Source: JAWLGJ01 sp041685145 (GTDB lineage Bacteria; Pseudomonadota; Alphaproteobacteria; Rhodospirillales; Magnetospirillaceae). From it: DNA of 45,302 bases. Numbering within the stretch: the stretch's first letter is position 1; each line of letters begins with the position of its first letter. The position numbers and the translations under genes are program-made. The notes under the pieces are model-generated. The model was not told the DNA's origin and did no database searches. It was given only the letters and a program-made list of their open reading frames with translations. Location: positions 1 to 45,302 of the forward strand of contig JAWLGJ010000026.1 of the NCBI GenBank assembly GCA_041685145.1, read 5' to 3'. Below, piece after piece: positions 16,534 through 24,353 of this stretch.

Positions 16534-18495
16534 GTGCGCGTGACGAGGGGGAAGCTGGCGATGCTGTTGGCCGCCGCGGTGGCGGTCGCGGCGCCGGCGG
16601 CGGCGGGCGCAACGCCGCCGCCGCGGCCGAAACACGAGGCCTATCTCGGGGCCGGGCTGGTGGCCCTGGCGACGCGCGACCACGGCGAGGCGGCGGACTT
16701 CCTCGCCCAGGCCGGGCATCCGCTGGCCCTGAAGCTGCTGCAATGGGCGCGGCTGGCGCGGGGCAGCGACGAGGTGACCTTCGCCGAGGTCACCGCCTTC
16801 ATGCGCGACAATCCCGGCTGGCCCTACCAGAACGTCCTGCGCCGCCGCGTCGAGGACGCCGCCGGGCAGGTGCCCGCCGCGGACCGGCTGGCATGGTTCG
16901 ACCGCCACCCGCCGATCAGCACCCGCGGCCGGGTCGCCTATGGCGACGCCCTGCTCGACCTGGGGCGCCCGGAGCAGGCCGCCGAGGTGCTGCGGCAGGC
17001 CTGGATCGAGGGCACCTTCACCCCTATCGAGGAGCGGCGTTTCCTGGCGCGCTACAAGCGTTTCCTCGACGACGACGACCACCGCGCCCGCCTCGACCGC
17101 CTGTTGTGGGACCGCCACACCAACTCGGCGCAGCGGATGCTGATGCGGGTCGATCGCGACCACCGCCTGCTGGCCCAGGCCCGGATCGCCCTCATGTCGA
17201 ATTCCTGGGGCGTCGACGGCGCCGTGCGGCGGGTTCCGGCGCATCTGGCCGACGACCCCGGCCTCGTCTACGAGCGCGTGCGTTGGCGGCGGCGCCACAA
17301 TCTCAAGGACACCGCCATCGACCTGCTGCTGGCCCACGGCGGCCATGGCGGCGAGCCCGCCCGCTGGTGGACCGAGCGCCACGTCCTGGCGCGCCACGCC
17401 CTGGGCGAGGGCAAGCCGGAGGTGGCCTATCGCATCGTTGCCGCCCACGGCAGCGAGGAAGGCGCCGCCTTTGCCGAGGCGGAATGGCTGGCGGGGTGGC
17501 TGGCCTTGCGATTCCTTGACCGCCCCGCCGACGCGCGCCGGCATTTCGAGCGCCTGCACGCCGGCGTCAGCTTCCCCATCAGCCGGGCGCGCGGGGCCTA
17601 TTGGAGCGGCCGTGCCGCCGAGGCCGGCGGGGACGCCGACGGCGCCCGGGCCTGGTACGCCCGCGCCGGCGACCACGACCGCACCTTCTATGGCCAGCTT
17701 GCCCTGGCGCGGCTGGGGGCGGAGCGGCCACCACCCTTCCCCCCCGGGCCGCAGCCCATGCCGCAGCAGCGCGCCGCCTTCGACGCCCGCGACGTCGTGC
17801 GGGTGGCGCGCCTGCTGGGAAGCTACGGCGCCGACGGCCTGACCGACATCTTCATCCGCCACATCGGCCGCACCGCCGCCACCGCCGAGGAGCGCGTGCT
17901 GGCGGTACGCCTGGCCCGCGATGTCGGCCGCCTCGACTTGGCGGTGTCGCTGGCGCGAACCTTCGACCTCGACGGCCTCAGCCTCATCGACGCCAACTAT
18001 CCCCTGCCCCCCCTGCCGCTGCCCGCCGAGGAGGTCGAGGAGGCGCTGCTGCTGGCGCTGATCCGCCAGGAGAGCGGTTTTCGCGACAACGCCGTCAGCC
18101 GCGCCGGGGCGCGGGGGCTGATGCAGGTGATGCCGGCGACGGCCAAGCAGGTGGCGCGGCTTATCGACCTGCGTTACAGCCCCCACCGGCTGACCGACCC
18201 GGTCTACAACCTCACCCTCGGCTCGGCCTATCTGGCGCGGCTGCTGGAACGCTTCGACGGCTCCTATGTGCTGGCGCTGGCGGCGTACAACGCCGGACCG
18301 GCGCGGGCCGAACGCTGGATCCGCGCCTATGGCGACCCGCGCCAGCCTTCCGTCGACGCCATCGACTGGATAGAGTCGCTGCCGTTCAGCGAGACGCGCA
18401 ACTATATCCAGCGCGTGCTTGAGAACGTGCACGTCTACCGCCGGCGCCTGGACACCGTCACCACCGCGCTGCCGCTGGAGATGCACGTCAACTGA
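16534..18495 (+). CDS. slt: soluble lytic murein transglycosylase (Slt family)
   Basis: The enzyme cleaves the glycan strands of peptidoglycan with formation of 1,6-anhydromuramic acid. The 653-residue precursor starts with a signal peptide (basic start, then LAMLLAAAVAVAAPAAAGA). A long alpha-helical superhelix follows, and the C-terminal SLT domain has the catalytic Glu513 in LIRQESGF, GARGLMQVMPATA and ALAAYNAGP. I chose GTG 16534 because GGGGAG lies seven bases before it and a promoter lies at 16427-16456; GTG 16540 is an alternative. It acts in the periplasm. It is divergent from dapA, which feeds peptidoglycan synthesis. Confidence 0.94.
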   Translation: MRVTRGKLAMLLAAAVAVAAPAAAGATPPPRPKHEAYLGAGLVALATRDHGEAADFLAQAGHPLALKLLQWARLARGSDEVTFAEVTAFMRDNPGWPYQNVLRRRVEDAAGQVPAADRLAWFDRHPPISTRGRVAYGDALLDLGRPEQAAEVLRQAWIEGTFTPIEERRFLARYKRFLDDDDHRARLDRLLWDRHTNSAQRMLMRVDRDHRLLAQARIALMSNSWGVDGAVRRVPAHLADDPGLVYERVRWRRRHNLKDTAIDLLLAHGGHGGEPARWWTERHVLARHALGEGKPEVAYRIVAAHGSEEGAAFAEAEWLAGWLALRFLDRPADARRHFERLHAGVSFPISRARGAYWSGRAAEAGGDADGARAWYARAGDHDRTFYGQLALARLGAERPPPFPPGPQPMPQQRAAFDARDVVRVARLLGSYGADGLTDIFIRHIGRTAATAEERVLAVRLARDVGRLDLAVSLARTFDLDGLSLIDANYPLPPLPLPAEEVEEALLLALIRQESGFRDNAVSRAGARGLMQVMPATAKQVARLIDLRYSPHRLTDPVYNLTLGSAYLARLLERFDGSYVLALAAYNAGPARAERWIRAYGDPRQPSVDAIDWIESLPFSETRNYIQRVLENVHVYRRRLDTVTTALPLEMHVN

Positions 18496-18524
18496 ATTCG
18501 GCCCACCGGCGCAGGGAGGATCGG

Positions 18525-19214
18525 GTGACCACCGCACGCTTCGACGATATCGGCGTCTGCGTCTTCGACGCCTATGGCACGCTGTTCGATCTGGGATCGC
18601 TGGCCCTGGACAAGGCCGACCGCGCCTTGGGCGAGCGCACGGGGCCGTTCCTGGACCTGTGGCGGCGCAAGCAACTGGAATACACCTGGCTGCGCAGCCT
18701 CATGGACCGCTACGACGACTTCTGGCACGTCACCGGCGAAAGCCTTGACTACACCCTGGCCGCCTTCGGCATCGACGACGCGGTGCTGCGCTCGCAGCTC
18801 ATGGAGGCCTATCTGGCGCCGCCGCTGTTCCCCGAGGTCACCCGCACCCTGACGCGGCTGCGCGACGGCGGCATCAAGACCGCCGTGCTGTCCAACGGCA
18901 ATCCCAGCATGTTGGTCGAGGCGGTCAAGAGCACCGGCATCTACACGCTGTTCGACGACATCATCTCGGTCGACACCCTGGGCATCTACAAGCCGCATCC
19001 GTCGGTCTATCGCCTCGCCACCGAACGCCTGAACGTCAGCGCCGGGCAGATCGCCTTCCAGACCGCCAACGGCTGGGACGCGGCGGGCGCCGCCGCCTTC
19101 GGCTTTCAGGTGGCCTGGGTCAACCGCGGCCGCGCCCCCGCCGAACGCCTGCCGGCGACGCCGGCGGCCGAAATCGCCACCCTGGACGAGCTTCCGGCGC
19201 TGTTGGGCCTGTGA
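18525..19214 (+). CDS. HAD-superfamily hydrolase, (S)-2-haloacid dehalogenase type II-like
   Basis: The family hydrolyses L-2-haloacids through an aspartyl ester, although many members have other or unknown substrates. The 229-residue protein has the nucleophile Asp15 in VCVFDAYGTLFD, the motif II serine in AVLSNGNPSML, a lysine in GIYKPHPSVY and the acidic motif III segment NGWDAAGAAAFGF. True type II dehalogenases usually have SSNAWD there, while this protein has TANGWD. The start is GTG 18525 with AGGGAGGA four bases upstream. It overlaps the next gene by four bases (GTGA). Confidence 0.9.
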   Translation: MTTARFDDIGVCVFDAYGTLFDLGSLALDKADRALGERTGPFLDLWRRKQLEYTWLRSLMDRYDDFWHVTGESLDYTLAAFGIDDAVLRSQLMEAYLAPPLFPEVTRTLTRLRDGGIKTAVLSNGNPSMLVEAVKSTGIYTLFDDIISVDTLGIYKPHPSVYRLATERLNVSAGQIAFQTANGWDAAGAAAFGFQVAWVNRGRAPAERLPATPAAEIATLDELPALLGL

Positions 19215-20278
19215 GCGCCGCCCCCGGCATCGAGGACGTGCTCGCCGCCCGCCGGCGGCTGGCCGGCCACGCCGTGCGCACGCCCCTGCTGCACGCCCCC
19301 GAGATCGACGCCATCGCCGGGCGGCGGGTGCTGGTCAAGGCCGAGGTTCTGCAAAACACCGGCTCGTTCAAGTTCCGCGGCGCGTTCAATCGCCTTGCGA
19401 TCATGGACGCGGCGGACCGCCGCCGGGGGGTGGTGGCGTTCTCGTCCGGCAACCACGCCCAGGCGGTGGCGGCGGCGGCGCGGCATTTCGGGGTTTCGGC
19501 GGTGATCGTCATGCCGGCCGACGCGCCGGCGGTGAAGATCGACAACACGCGCGCCCTCGGCGCCGAGGTGGTGCTCTACGACCGCTGGCGCGAAAGCCGC
19601 GAGGACATCGCCGCCGCCCTGGCCGAGGAACGCGGCCTGACCCTGGTGCGGCCCTTCGACGACGCGGCGGTGATTGCCGGCCAGGGCACGCTGGGCCTGG
19701 AACTGGCCGAACAGGCGGCGCGGCTGGGCGAGGACGTCGCGGCGGTGCTGGTGCCGTGCTCGGGCGGCGGGCTGGCCGCCGGCATCGCCCTGGCGCTGGA
19801 GGCGAGCCTGCCCGCGGCGGCGCTCTACACCGTCGAGCCGGAGGGCTTCGACGACACCGCCCGCTCGCTGGCGGCGGGGGCCCGTGTCGGCAACGCCGCC
19901 GGCGCCCGCAGCGCCTGCGACGCCCTGCTGGTCCCCAGCCCCGGCGCGATCACGTTTCCCATCCTTCAGCGGCGCGCCGCCGGCGGGCTGGTGGTGCCCG
20001 ACGTGGCGGCGTTCGCGGCAATGGCGGAGGCGTTCGCGCGGCTGAGGCTGGTGGTCGAGCCGGGCGGCGCCGTGGCGCTGGCGGCGGCGCTGGGCTTGGC
20101 GGCGGGCGGCGGCGGCGGCGCGTGGAAGACCAGTGGCTTGCGGCCCGGCGGCGGCACCATCGACCAATACGAGGGTTTGGGCGCCGGCGGCGGCACGGTG
20201 ATCGTCGTGTGCTCGGGCGGGAACATCGACCGCGCCGCGTTCTGCCGCCTGACCGGCGAGGCCGACACCTCCCAGTGA
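19211..20278 (+). CDS. PLP-dependent serine/threonine dehydratase
   Basis: Fold-type II PLP enzymes of this group deaminate threonine or serine to 2-oxoacids. The 355-residue protein has the PLP lysine Lys54 in GSFKFRGAFN, the phosphate-cradle neighbour SSGNHAQAVA and the glycine loop PCSGGGLAAG. It lacks the C-terminal ACT regulatory domain of biosynthetic IlvA, so a catabolic or racemase-like role is possible. Residues 299-328 form a glycine-rich insertion with GLRPGGGTI and GLGAGGGTV in tandem just before the last conserved strand IVVCSGGN. The start is GTG 19211, overlapping the HAD stop. The last 313 bases are antisense to the M23 peptidase frame. Confidence 0.9.
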   Translation: MSAAPGIEDVLAARRRLAGHAVRTPLLHAPEIDAIAGRRVLVKAEVLQNTGSFKFRGAFNRLAIMDAADRRRGVVAFSSGNHAQAVAAAARHFGVSAVIVMPADAPAVKIDNTRALGAEVVLYDRWRESREDIAAALAEERGLTLVRPFDDAAVIAGQGTLGLELAEQAARLGEDVAAVLVPCSGGGLAAGIALALEASLPAAALYTVEPEGFDDTARSLAAGARVGNAAGARSACDALLVPSPGAITFPILQRRAAGGLVVPDVAAFAAMAEAFARLRLVVEPGGAVALAAALGLAAGGGGGAWKTSGLRPGGGTIDQYEGLGAGGGTVIVVCSGGNIDRAAFCRLTGEADTSQ

Positions 20279-21003
20279 CGGCGCACCCCGAACAGGGGCA
20301 GCGGATCGCGCGGCACCCCGTGCAGGCGCACCTCGTAATGCAGATGGGCGCCGGTGGTGCGGCCGCTGTTGCCCAGGCGCCCGATGGGCTGGCCGCGGCT
20401 GACGCGGTCGCCGCGGCGCACCTGGAAGGCGTTGAGATGGGCGTAAAGGGTGGTGACACCGCGCCCGTGGTCGATTTCGACGGTGCGGCCATAGCCGCTC
20501 CGCCAGCCCACGAAGCTCACCCGCCCTGGCGCCGGGGCGCGCACCGGCGCCCGATAGGCGGCGCGCAGGTCGATGCCCTCGTGGAAGGCCCGGCGGCGGG
20601 TGAGCGGGTCGTAGCGGCGCCCGAAGCTGCTGGTGATCGAGAAGTCGCCCAGCGGCGCCCCCAGCGGCAGCGCGTCGAGGGTGCGCTGGAGGTCGCGCCG
20701 CCACTCCCCACGCAGCACCGCCAATTCCAGCGGCTGCTCGTCGCGGCGCGGCAGCCAGGCCGACAGGTCGGCGACGAAGGGGCCGCCCTGATCCATCATG
20801 CCGCCGCGCCCCACCAGTTCGGCGTGCCGTGGCAACAGGTGCCCGATGGGAATGCTGGCCCCGCCGCCGCCGGACGCGACCGGTGGCGGGCCGCCGGCGG
20901 CCACGCGCCCCTCGGAGACGCAGGCCGCCGCCAGCAGCGAGCCGACGAACGCGACGGCCAGGGTTGCGGCCCGGCCGCCGCGGGGTACATGCACATCAGG
21001 CAT
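19966..21003 (-). CDS. M23 family metallopeptidase, probable lipoprotein
   Basis: The protein is a LytM-type endopeptidase acting on peptidoglycan cross-bridges in the periplasm, or a non-catalytic regulator. A hydrophobic leader ends in LLAAAC (Cys28), a fair lipobox. The M23 domain covers about residues 115-240, with FGRRYDPLTRRRAFHEGIDL and AHLHYE providing the His-x3-Asp and His-x-His zinc ligands, so it looks active. After LHGVPRDPLPLF the frame runs on for about 100 proline-, serine- and alanine-rich residues antisense to the dehydratase gene. That tail is not a recognised domain, and the functional protein may end near 20280. ATG 21003 has GGGG eight bases upstream. Confidence 0.85.
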   Translation of the reverse strand: MPDVHVPRGGRAATLAVAFVGSLLAAACVSEGRVAAGGPPPVASGGGGASIPIGHLLPRHAELVGRGGMMDQGGPFVADLSAWLPRRDEQPLELAVLRGEWRRDLQRTLDALPLGAPLGDFSITSSFGRRYDPLTRRRAFHEGIDLRAAYRAPVRAPAPGRVSFVGWRSGYGRTVEIDHGRGVTTLYAHLNAFQVRRGDRVSRGQPIGRLGNSGRTTGAHLHYEVRLHGVPRDPLPLFGVRRHWEVSASPVRRQNAARSMFPPEHTTITVPPPAPKPSYWSMVPPPGRKPLVFHAPPPPPAAKPSAAASATAPPGSTTSLSRANASAIAANAATSGTTSPPAARR

Positions 21004-21191
21004 CGGCGTTTCCCCTCACGCCAATGACGTGGGCAGGGCACGCAAAGGGCGTAACCGTGCTTAGGGTTGGCCGTCCCGGCGCAGACGCACTGGCTGTTGC
21101 TCATAGGCACGCCAGGACCGATGATGACGCCGCCGCTTGGCCTGGACGGACGGGCAAAGCGGGTTCGATTTCGGGGAAGGAAGGCGACCAG

Positions 21192-21683
21192 GTGAACGGA
21201 ACCTTGCCACCAATGACCGCTTGGCACCCGGCCGCGCTGCTGGCGACCTGGTTCGGCAGCGGCCTGCTGCCCTGGGTGCCGGGCACCTGGGGGGCGCTGG
21301 CGGCGCTGCCCTTCGCCTGGCTGCTGCACATGGCGGGCGGGCCGCTGGCGCTGGCCGTCGCCGGCGCGGGGCTGTTCGCCCTCGGTTGCTGGGCCGCCGA
21401 TGCCTATGTGCGCCGCACCGGCGTCGACGACCCCGGCGCCATCGTCGTCGACGAGGTGGTGGGGCAGTGGATGGTGTTGCTGGTGGTGCCGCTGGATGTG
21501 TACCTCTACGCCGCCGCCTTCGTCGCCTTTCGCGTCTTCGACATCGCCAAGCCCTGGCCGGTGCGCTGGGCCGACCGCTATGTGAAGGGCGGCTTCGGGG
21601 TGATGCTCGACGATGTTCTGGCGGCGGGGTACGCGATCGCGGTCATGGCCGTCCTGGTCCATCTGTGGGGGCCGACGCCATGA
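21192..21683 (+). CDS. pgpA: phosphatidylglycerophosphatase A
   Basis: PgpA dephosphorylates phosphatidylglycerol phosphate in the inner membrane, the last step of phosphatidylglycerol synthesis. The 163-residue protein has four hydrophobic segments and the family motifs LPWVPGTWGALAALP and DDPGAIVVDEVVGQW, followed by FRVFDIAKPWP. GTG 21192 is preferred to ATG 21213 because AAGGAAGG lies seven bases before it. It overlaps cinA by four bases (ATGA). The 188 bases upstream separate it from the divergent M23 gene; I see no clear promoter hexamers there. Confidence 0.94.
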   Translation: MNGTLPPMTAWHPAALLATWFGSGLLPWVPGTWGALAALPFAWLLHMAGGPLALAVAGAGLFALGCWAADAYVRRTGVDDPGAIVVDEVVGQWMVLLVVPLDVYLYAAAFVAFRVFDIAKPWPVRWADRYVKGGFGVMLDDVLAAGYAIAVMAVLVHLWGPTP

Positions 21684-22180
21684 CGGCCGCCCTGCCCGCC
21701 CCCCTGCTCGACGCCGCGCGCGCCGCCCTCCACGCCTGCCGCGCCGCCGGTTTGATGCTGGCCACGGCGGAATCCTGCACCGGCGGCTTGATCGGCGCCG
21801 GACTCACCGCAATTCCCGGTTCCTCCGACGTGGTCGAGCGCGGCTTCATCACCTATTCCAACGCCGCCAAGCAGGCGGCGCTGGGGGTGCCGGCGCCGCT
21901 GCTGGCCGCGCACGGCGCCGTCAGCGAGGCGGTGGCCCGCGCGATGGCCGAGGGTGCGCTGGCGGCCTCGGCCGCCGATGTCGCCGTCGCCGTCACCGGC
22001 ATCGCCGGTCCCGGCGGCGGCAGCGCCGACAAGCCGGTGGGGCTGGTGCATATCGCGGCGGCGCGGCGCGGGCGCCCCCCCCGGCACGAGCGGCACGTCT
22101 TCACCGGCGACCGCGACGGGGTCCGCCTGACGGCGGCGGTGGCGGCGCTGGCGCTGGCGACCCGGCTGGCCCGCGAATGA
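21680..22180 (+). CDS. pncC: CinA family nicotinamide-nucleotide amidohydrolase
   Basis: This domain deamidates nicotinamide mononucleotide to nicotinate mononucleotide in NAD recycling. The 166-residue protein is the stand-alone C-terminal CinA domain, with TAESCTGGLIGAGLTAIPGSS, GFITYSNAAKQAALGV and VTGIAGPGGGSADKPVGLV. The N-terminal molybdopterin-binding-like domain of long CinA proteins is absent, as in E. coli PncC. The ATG overlaps the pgpA stop; the pgpA-cinA pair is common in alphaproteobacteria. Its TGA abuts the T-run of the minus-strand sRNA terminator. Confidence 0.94.
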   Translation: MTAALPAPLLDAARAALHACRAAGLMLATAESCTGGLIGAGLTAIPGSSDVVERGFITYSNAAKQAALGVPAPLLAAHGAVSEAVARAMAEGALAASAADVAVAVTGIAGPGGGSADKPVGLVHIAAARRGRPPRHERHVFTGDRDGVRLTAAVAALALATRLARE

Positions 22181-22284
22181 AAAAAAGCCGCGGGGACCAG
22201 CCCCGCGGCTCAAGTTCAGGGAGGAAACGTCCAAGAAGCAGCATTCGATCGGGTCTCCCGCGGGGGGATAATCAATTGCTGCGA
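22180..22284 (-). ncRNA. putative alpha-r8/MmgR-like trans-acting small RNA
   Basis: On the minus strand, a predicted promoter (22290-22318) is followed by a region of about 100 bases with three parts. First is a 5' stem-loop formed by GCAGCA and TGCTGC arms (22275-22280 region with 22238-22243 region). Next is a single-stranded stretch holding UUUCCUCCCU (22218-22227). Last is a strong intrinsic terminator (22181-22210). A 5' hairpin, exposed CCUCC decamer and terminal hairpin is, as I recall it, the architecture of the alphaproteobacterial alpha-r8 family. Its Sinorhizobium meliloti member MmgR limits polyhydroxybutyrate storage through phasin mRNAs. The decamer is complementary to Shine-Dalgarno sequences, so translation repression is the likely mode. 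No coding potential explains the segment. Confidence 0.7.
22181..22210 (-). terminator. Rho-independent terminator of the sRNA
   Basis: A perfect 10-base-pair stem, AGCCGCGGGG (22186-22195) with CCCCGCGGCT (22201-22210), encloses a five-base loop. On the minus strand it is followed by a run of about seven T (A-run 22180-22186 on the plus strand). There is no T-run on the plus-strand side, so it terminates minus-strand transcription, not cinA. Confidence 0.85.
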
Positions 22285-22289
22285 TGCAC

Positions 22290-22318
22290 AATATGCCATG
22301 CGGGTCGAGATATTGCAA
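22290..22318 (-). promoter_or_regulatory. predicted sigma-70 promoter of the sRNA
   Basis: On the minus strand TTGCAA (22313-22318) is separated by 17 bases from CATATT (22290-22295). Transcription would start near 22284, just before the 5' stem-loop. The hexamers are partial matches, but spacing and position fit well. Confidence 0.5.
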
Positions 22319-22329
22319 CCCTTGCGGCC

Positions 22330-22363
22330 AAAAAAATCAGCCATAGGCCGCGCTTATGGCTGA
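22330..22363 (-). terminator. Rho-independent terminator of the SLC13 transporter gene
   Basis: A perfect nine-base-pair stem, TCAGCCATA (22337-22345) and TATGGCTGA (22355-22363), has a nine-base loop. On the minus strand it is followed by seven T (22330-22336). It lies 91 bases past the transporter stop and separates that transcript from the sRNA promoter. Confidence 0.85.
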
Positions 22364-22453
22364 AAGCGCCCCACCGGCCGCACGGCCGCCGCCGCGCCGA
22401 AAGGTGCGCTGCAACACCCGGTCGCGCTGCGAGCGCCCGGCAAGGGCTGAACC

Positions 22454-24316
22454 TTAAAGCGACCATATCAGCGGCGCCACCAGGGTGAACACAACCCAGG
22501 TCAAGAGGGTCAGCGGCAACCCGGCGCGCACGAAATCGACGAAGCGGTAGTGGCCGGGCCCCATCACCAGCAGGTTGGTCTGATAGCCGATGGGGCTGGC
22601 GAAGGACGCATTGGCGGCCAGCAGGGTGGCGATGGCGAACATGTGCGGGTCGGCGTCGAGGCGCAAGGCGAGGTTGACGGCGATCGGCGTGAACAGCACC
22701 GCGCAGGCGTTGTTGCTGAGCACGTTGGTGAACAGGGCAACGATGAGGAAGAACGCCGACAGCGTCACCAAGCCGCCGCCGTCGCCGACCACCCCCAGCA
22801 GCACGGCGGCGAGCCAGGCCGCGCCGCCGGTGGCCTCAAGCGCCGCGCCCAGCGCCAGGGCGCTGGCGACCAGCAGCACCACCCGCCGGTCCAGGGCCCG
22901 CACCGCCTGGCGCACATTGATGGCCCCCACCGCCACCAGGGCGGTCGCCGCCGCCAGGGCGCTGATGACGATCGGCACCAGCCCCACCGCCGCCGGCAGC
23001 ACCGCCGCCAGGAAGATGACTCCCGCGGCGCGGGCGTGGTGCGGCTTCGGCAGGGCGCCGGTGCTGCCGGAGATCAGCACCAGGTCGCGGTCGGCCTGCA
23101 ACCCCCGCACGTTCTCGGCCCGGCCCTGCACCAGAAGGACGTCGCCCGGCTCCAGCCTTATATCGGTCATGCGGCCGCGGATCATGCGGGCGCGGCGCTG
23201 GATGCCCAGCACCACGCAGCGGTAGCGGCGGCGAAAGCCGACCTGCGACAGGCTGAAGCCGACCAGCCGCGACGCCGGCGGCACCATCGCCTCGGCCATG
23301 ATCTGCTCGCTTTCCTCGCCGCGTTCGCGCTCCGTCCCGTCGTCGACACGCTCGTGCCCCTCGTCGGACGAGCCGCCGCCGCGCGGCGGATGGAACAGGC
23401 CCGGATGCTTGGCGGCCGCGTCGGTCAGCGCCTTGCGCGGCGCCGCCACCACCAGCACGTCGCCCGGCGCCAGGGCCACGGAATCGAACGGCGGCAGGAA
23501 GGCGGTTTCGCCGCGCAGGATGCTCTGCACGGTGATGTCGGGCAGGCTGCGGAACAGGCCGGCGACGGCCTTCTCGCCCACCAGCGGCGAATCCGCCGGC
23601 ACCGTTCCCTGCGCCAGGAACTGATGGCCGCCGGCGGTGAAATTGGCCACCATCGAGGCGCGGTCGGGCAGCAGCCGCGGCGCCACCAGCACCAGATACA
23701 CCAACCCCGCCACCGCCAGCACCGAGGCGACGCCGGCGAACTCGAAAAAGCCCAGCCCCGGCATCCCCAGCGAAATCAGCGAGCTGGACACCAGCAGATT
23801 GGTGCTGGAGCCGATGAGCGTGGTCATGCCGCCCAGAATGGCGGCATAGGACAGCGGCATCATCAGCCGGCTGGCCTTGGCGCCCATGCGGGTGGCCAGC
23901 GCCTGCATGATGGGGATGAAGATCACCACCACCGGCGTGTTGTTGAGAAAGGCGCTGAGCACCATCACCGCCAGCAGGGTGACGAGGATGGTCACGGGCG
24001 GCGGCAGCGGCAGCGCCGCGATGGTGCCGGCCACGCCGTCCAGGGCGCCGGTGCGCACCAGCGCCTCGCCCACCACCAACAGCGCCAGCACCGCGATCAG
24101 CGCCGGGTTGCCGAAGCCTTCCAGCAGGCGGCGGGCGTCCAGGGCGGGGGCGCCGTCGGCGCCCGGCACCGGGGCGAAGTGGAACAGCAGCAGCAACGCC
24201 ACCAGCAGGCCCAGGGCGGTAACCTCGATCTGCACCCATTCGGTGACGAACAGCACCACCACCGCCGCCGTCAGCAGCAGCGTCGCCCACATCTGAATGC
24301 CGGGATCGACGGGCAC
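22454..24316 (-). CDS. SLC13 family (DASS) permease with internal TrkA-C domains
   Basis: The 620-residue inner-membrane protein has about 11-12 hydrophobic segments in two repeats. Each repeat contains an SNT-like substrate and sodium motif, seen as SAFLNNTPVVVIFIP and GSSTNLLVSS in the first half; the second half has LSNNACAVLFTP and ASPIGYQTNLLV. Between the repeats lie two TrkA-C (RCK-C) domains, each ending in a typical PGDVL turn. They are joined by a charged Gly/Ser/Glu-rich linker. Proteins of this build are often annotated as dicarboxylate or sulfate carriers; the substrate here is unknown. A terminator follows at 22330-22363. It starts 37 bases after the thiD stop and may share its transcript. 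Confidence 0.9.
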   Translation of the reverse strand: MPVDPGIQMWATLLLTAAVVVLFVTEWVQIEVTALGLLVALLLLFHFAPVPGADGAPALDARRLLEGFGNPALIAVLALLVVGEALVRTGALDGVAGTIAALPLPPPVTILVTLLAVMVLSAFLNNTPVVVIFIPIMQALATRMGAKASRLMMPLSYAAILGGMTTLIGSSTNLLVSSSLISLGMPGLGFFEFAGVASVLAVAGLVYLVLVAPRLLPDRASMVANFTAGGHQFLAQGTVPADSPLVGEKAVAGLFRSLPDITVQSILRGETAFLPPFDSVALAPGDVLVVAAPRKALTDAAAKHPGLFHPPRGGGSSDEGHERVDDGTERERGEESEQIMAEAMVPPASRLVGFSLSQVGFRRRYRCVVLGIQRRARMIRGRMTDIRLEPGDVLLVQGRAENVRGLQADRDLVLISGSTGALPKPHHARAAGVIFLAAVLPAAVGLVPIVISALAAATALVAVGAINVRQAVRALDRRVVLLVASALALGAALEATGGAAWLAAVLLGVVGDGGGLVTLSAFFLIVALFTNVLSNNACAVLFTPIAVNLALRLDADPHMFAIATLLAANASFASPIGYQTNLLVMGPGHYRFVDFVRAGLPLTLLTWVVFTLVAPLIWSL

Positions 24317-24353
24317 GCCTTCTCCTTCGCCGCGTGGCGGGACTTGCCCCGCG

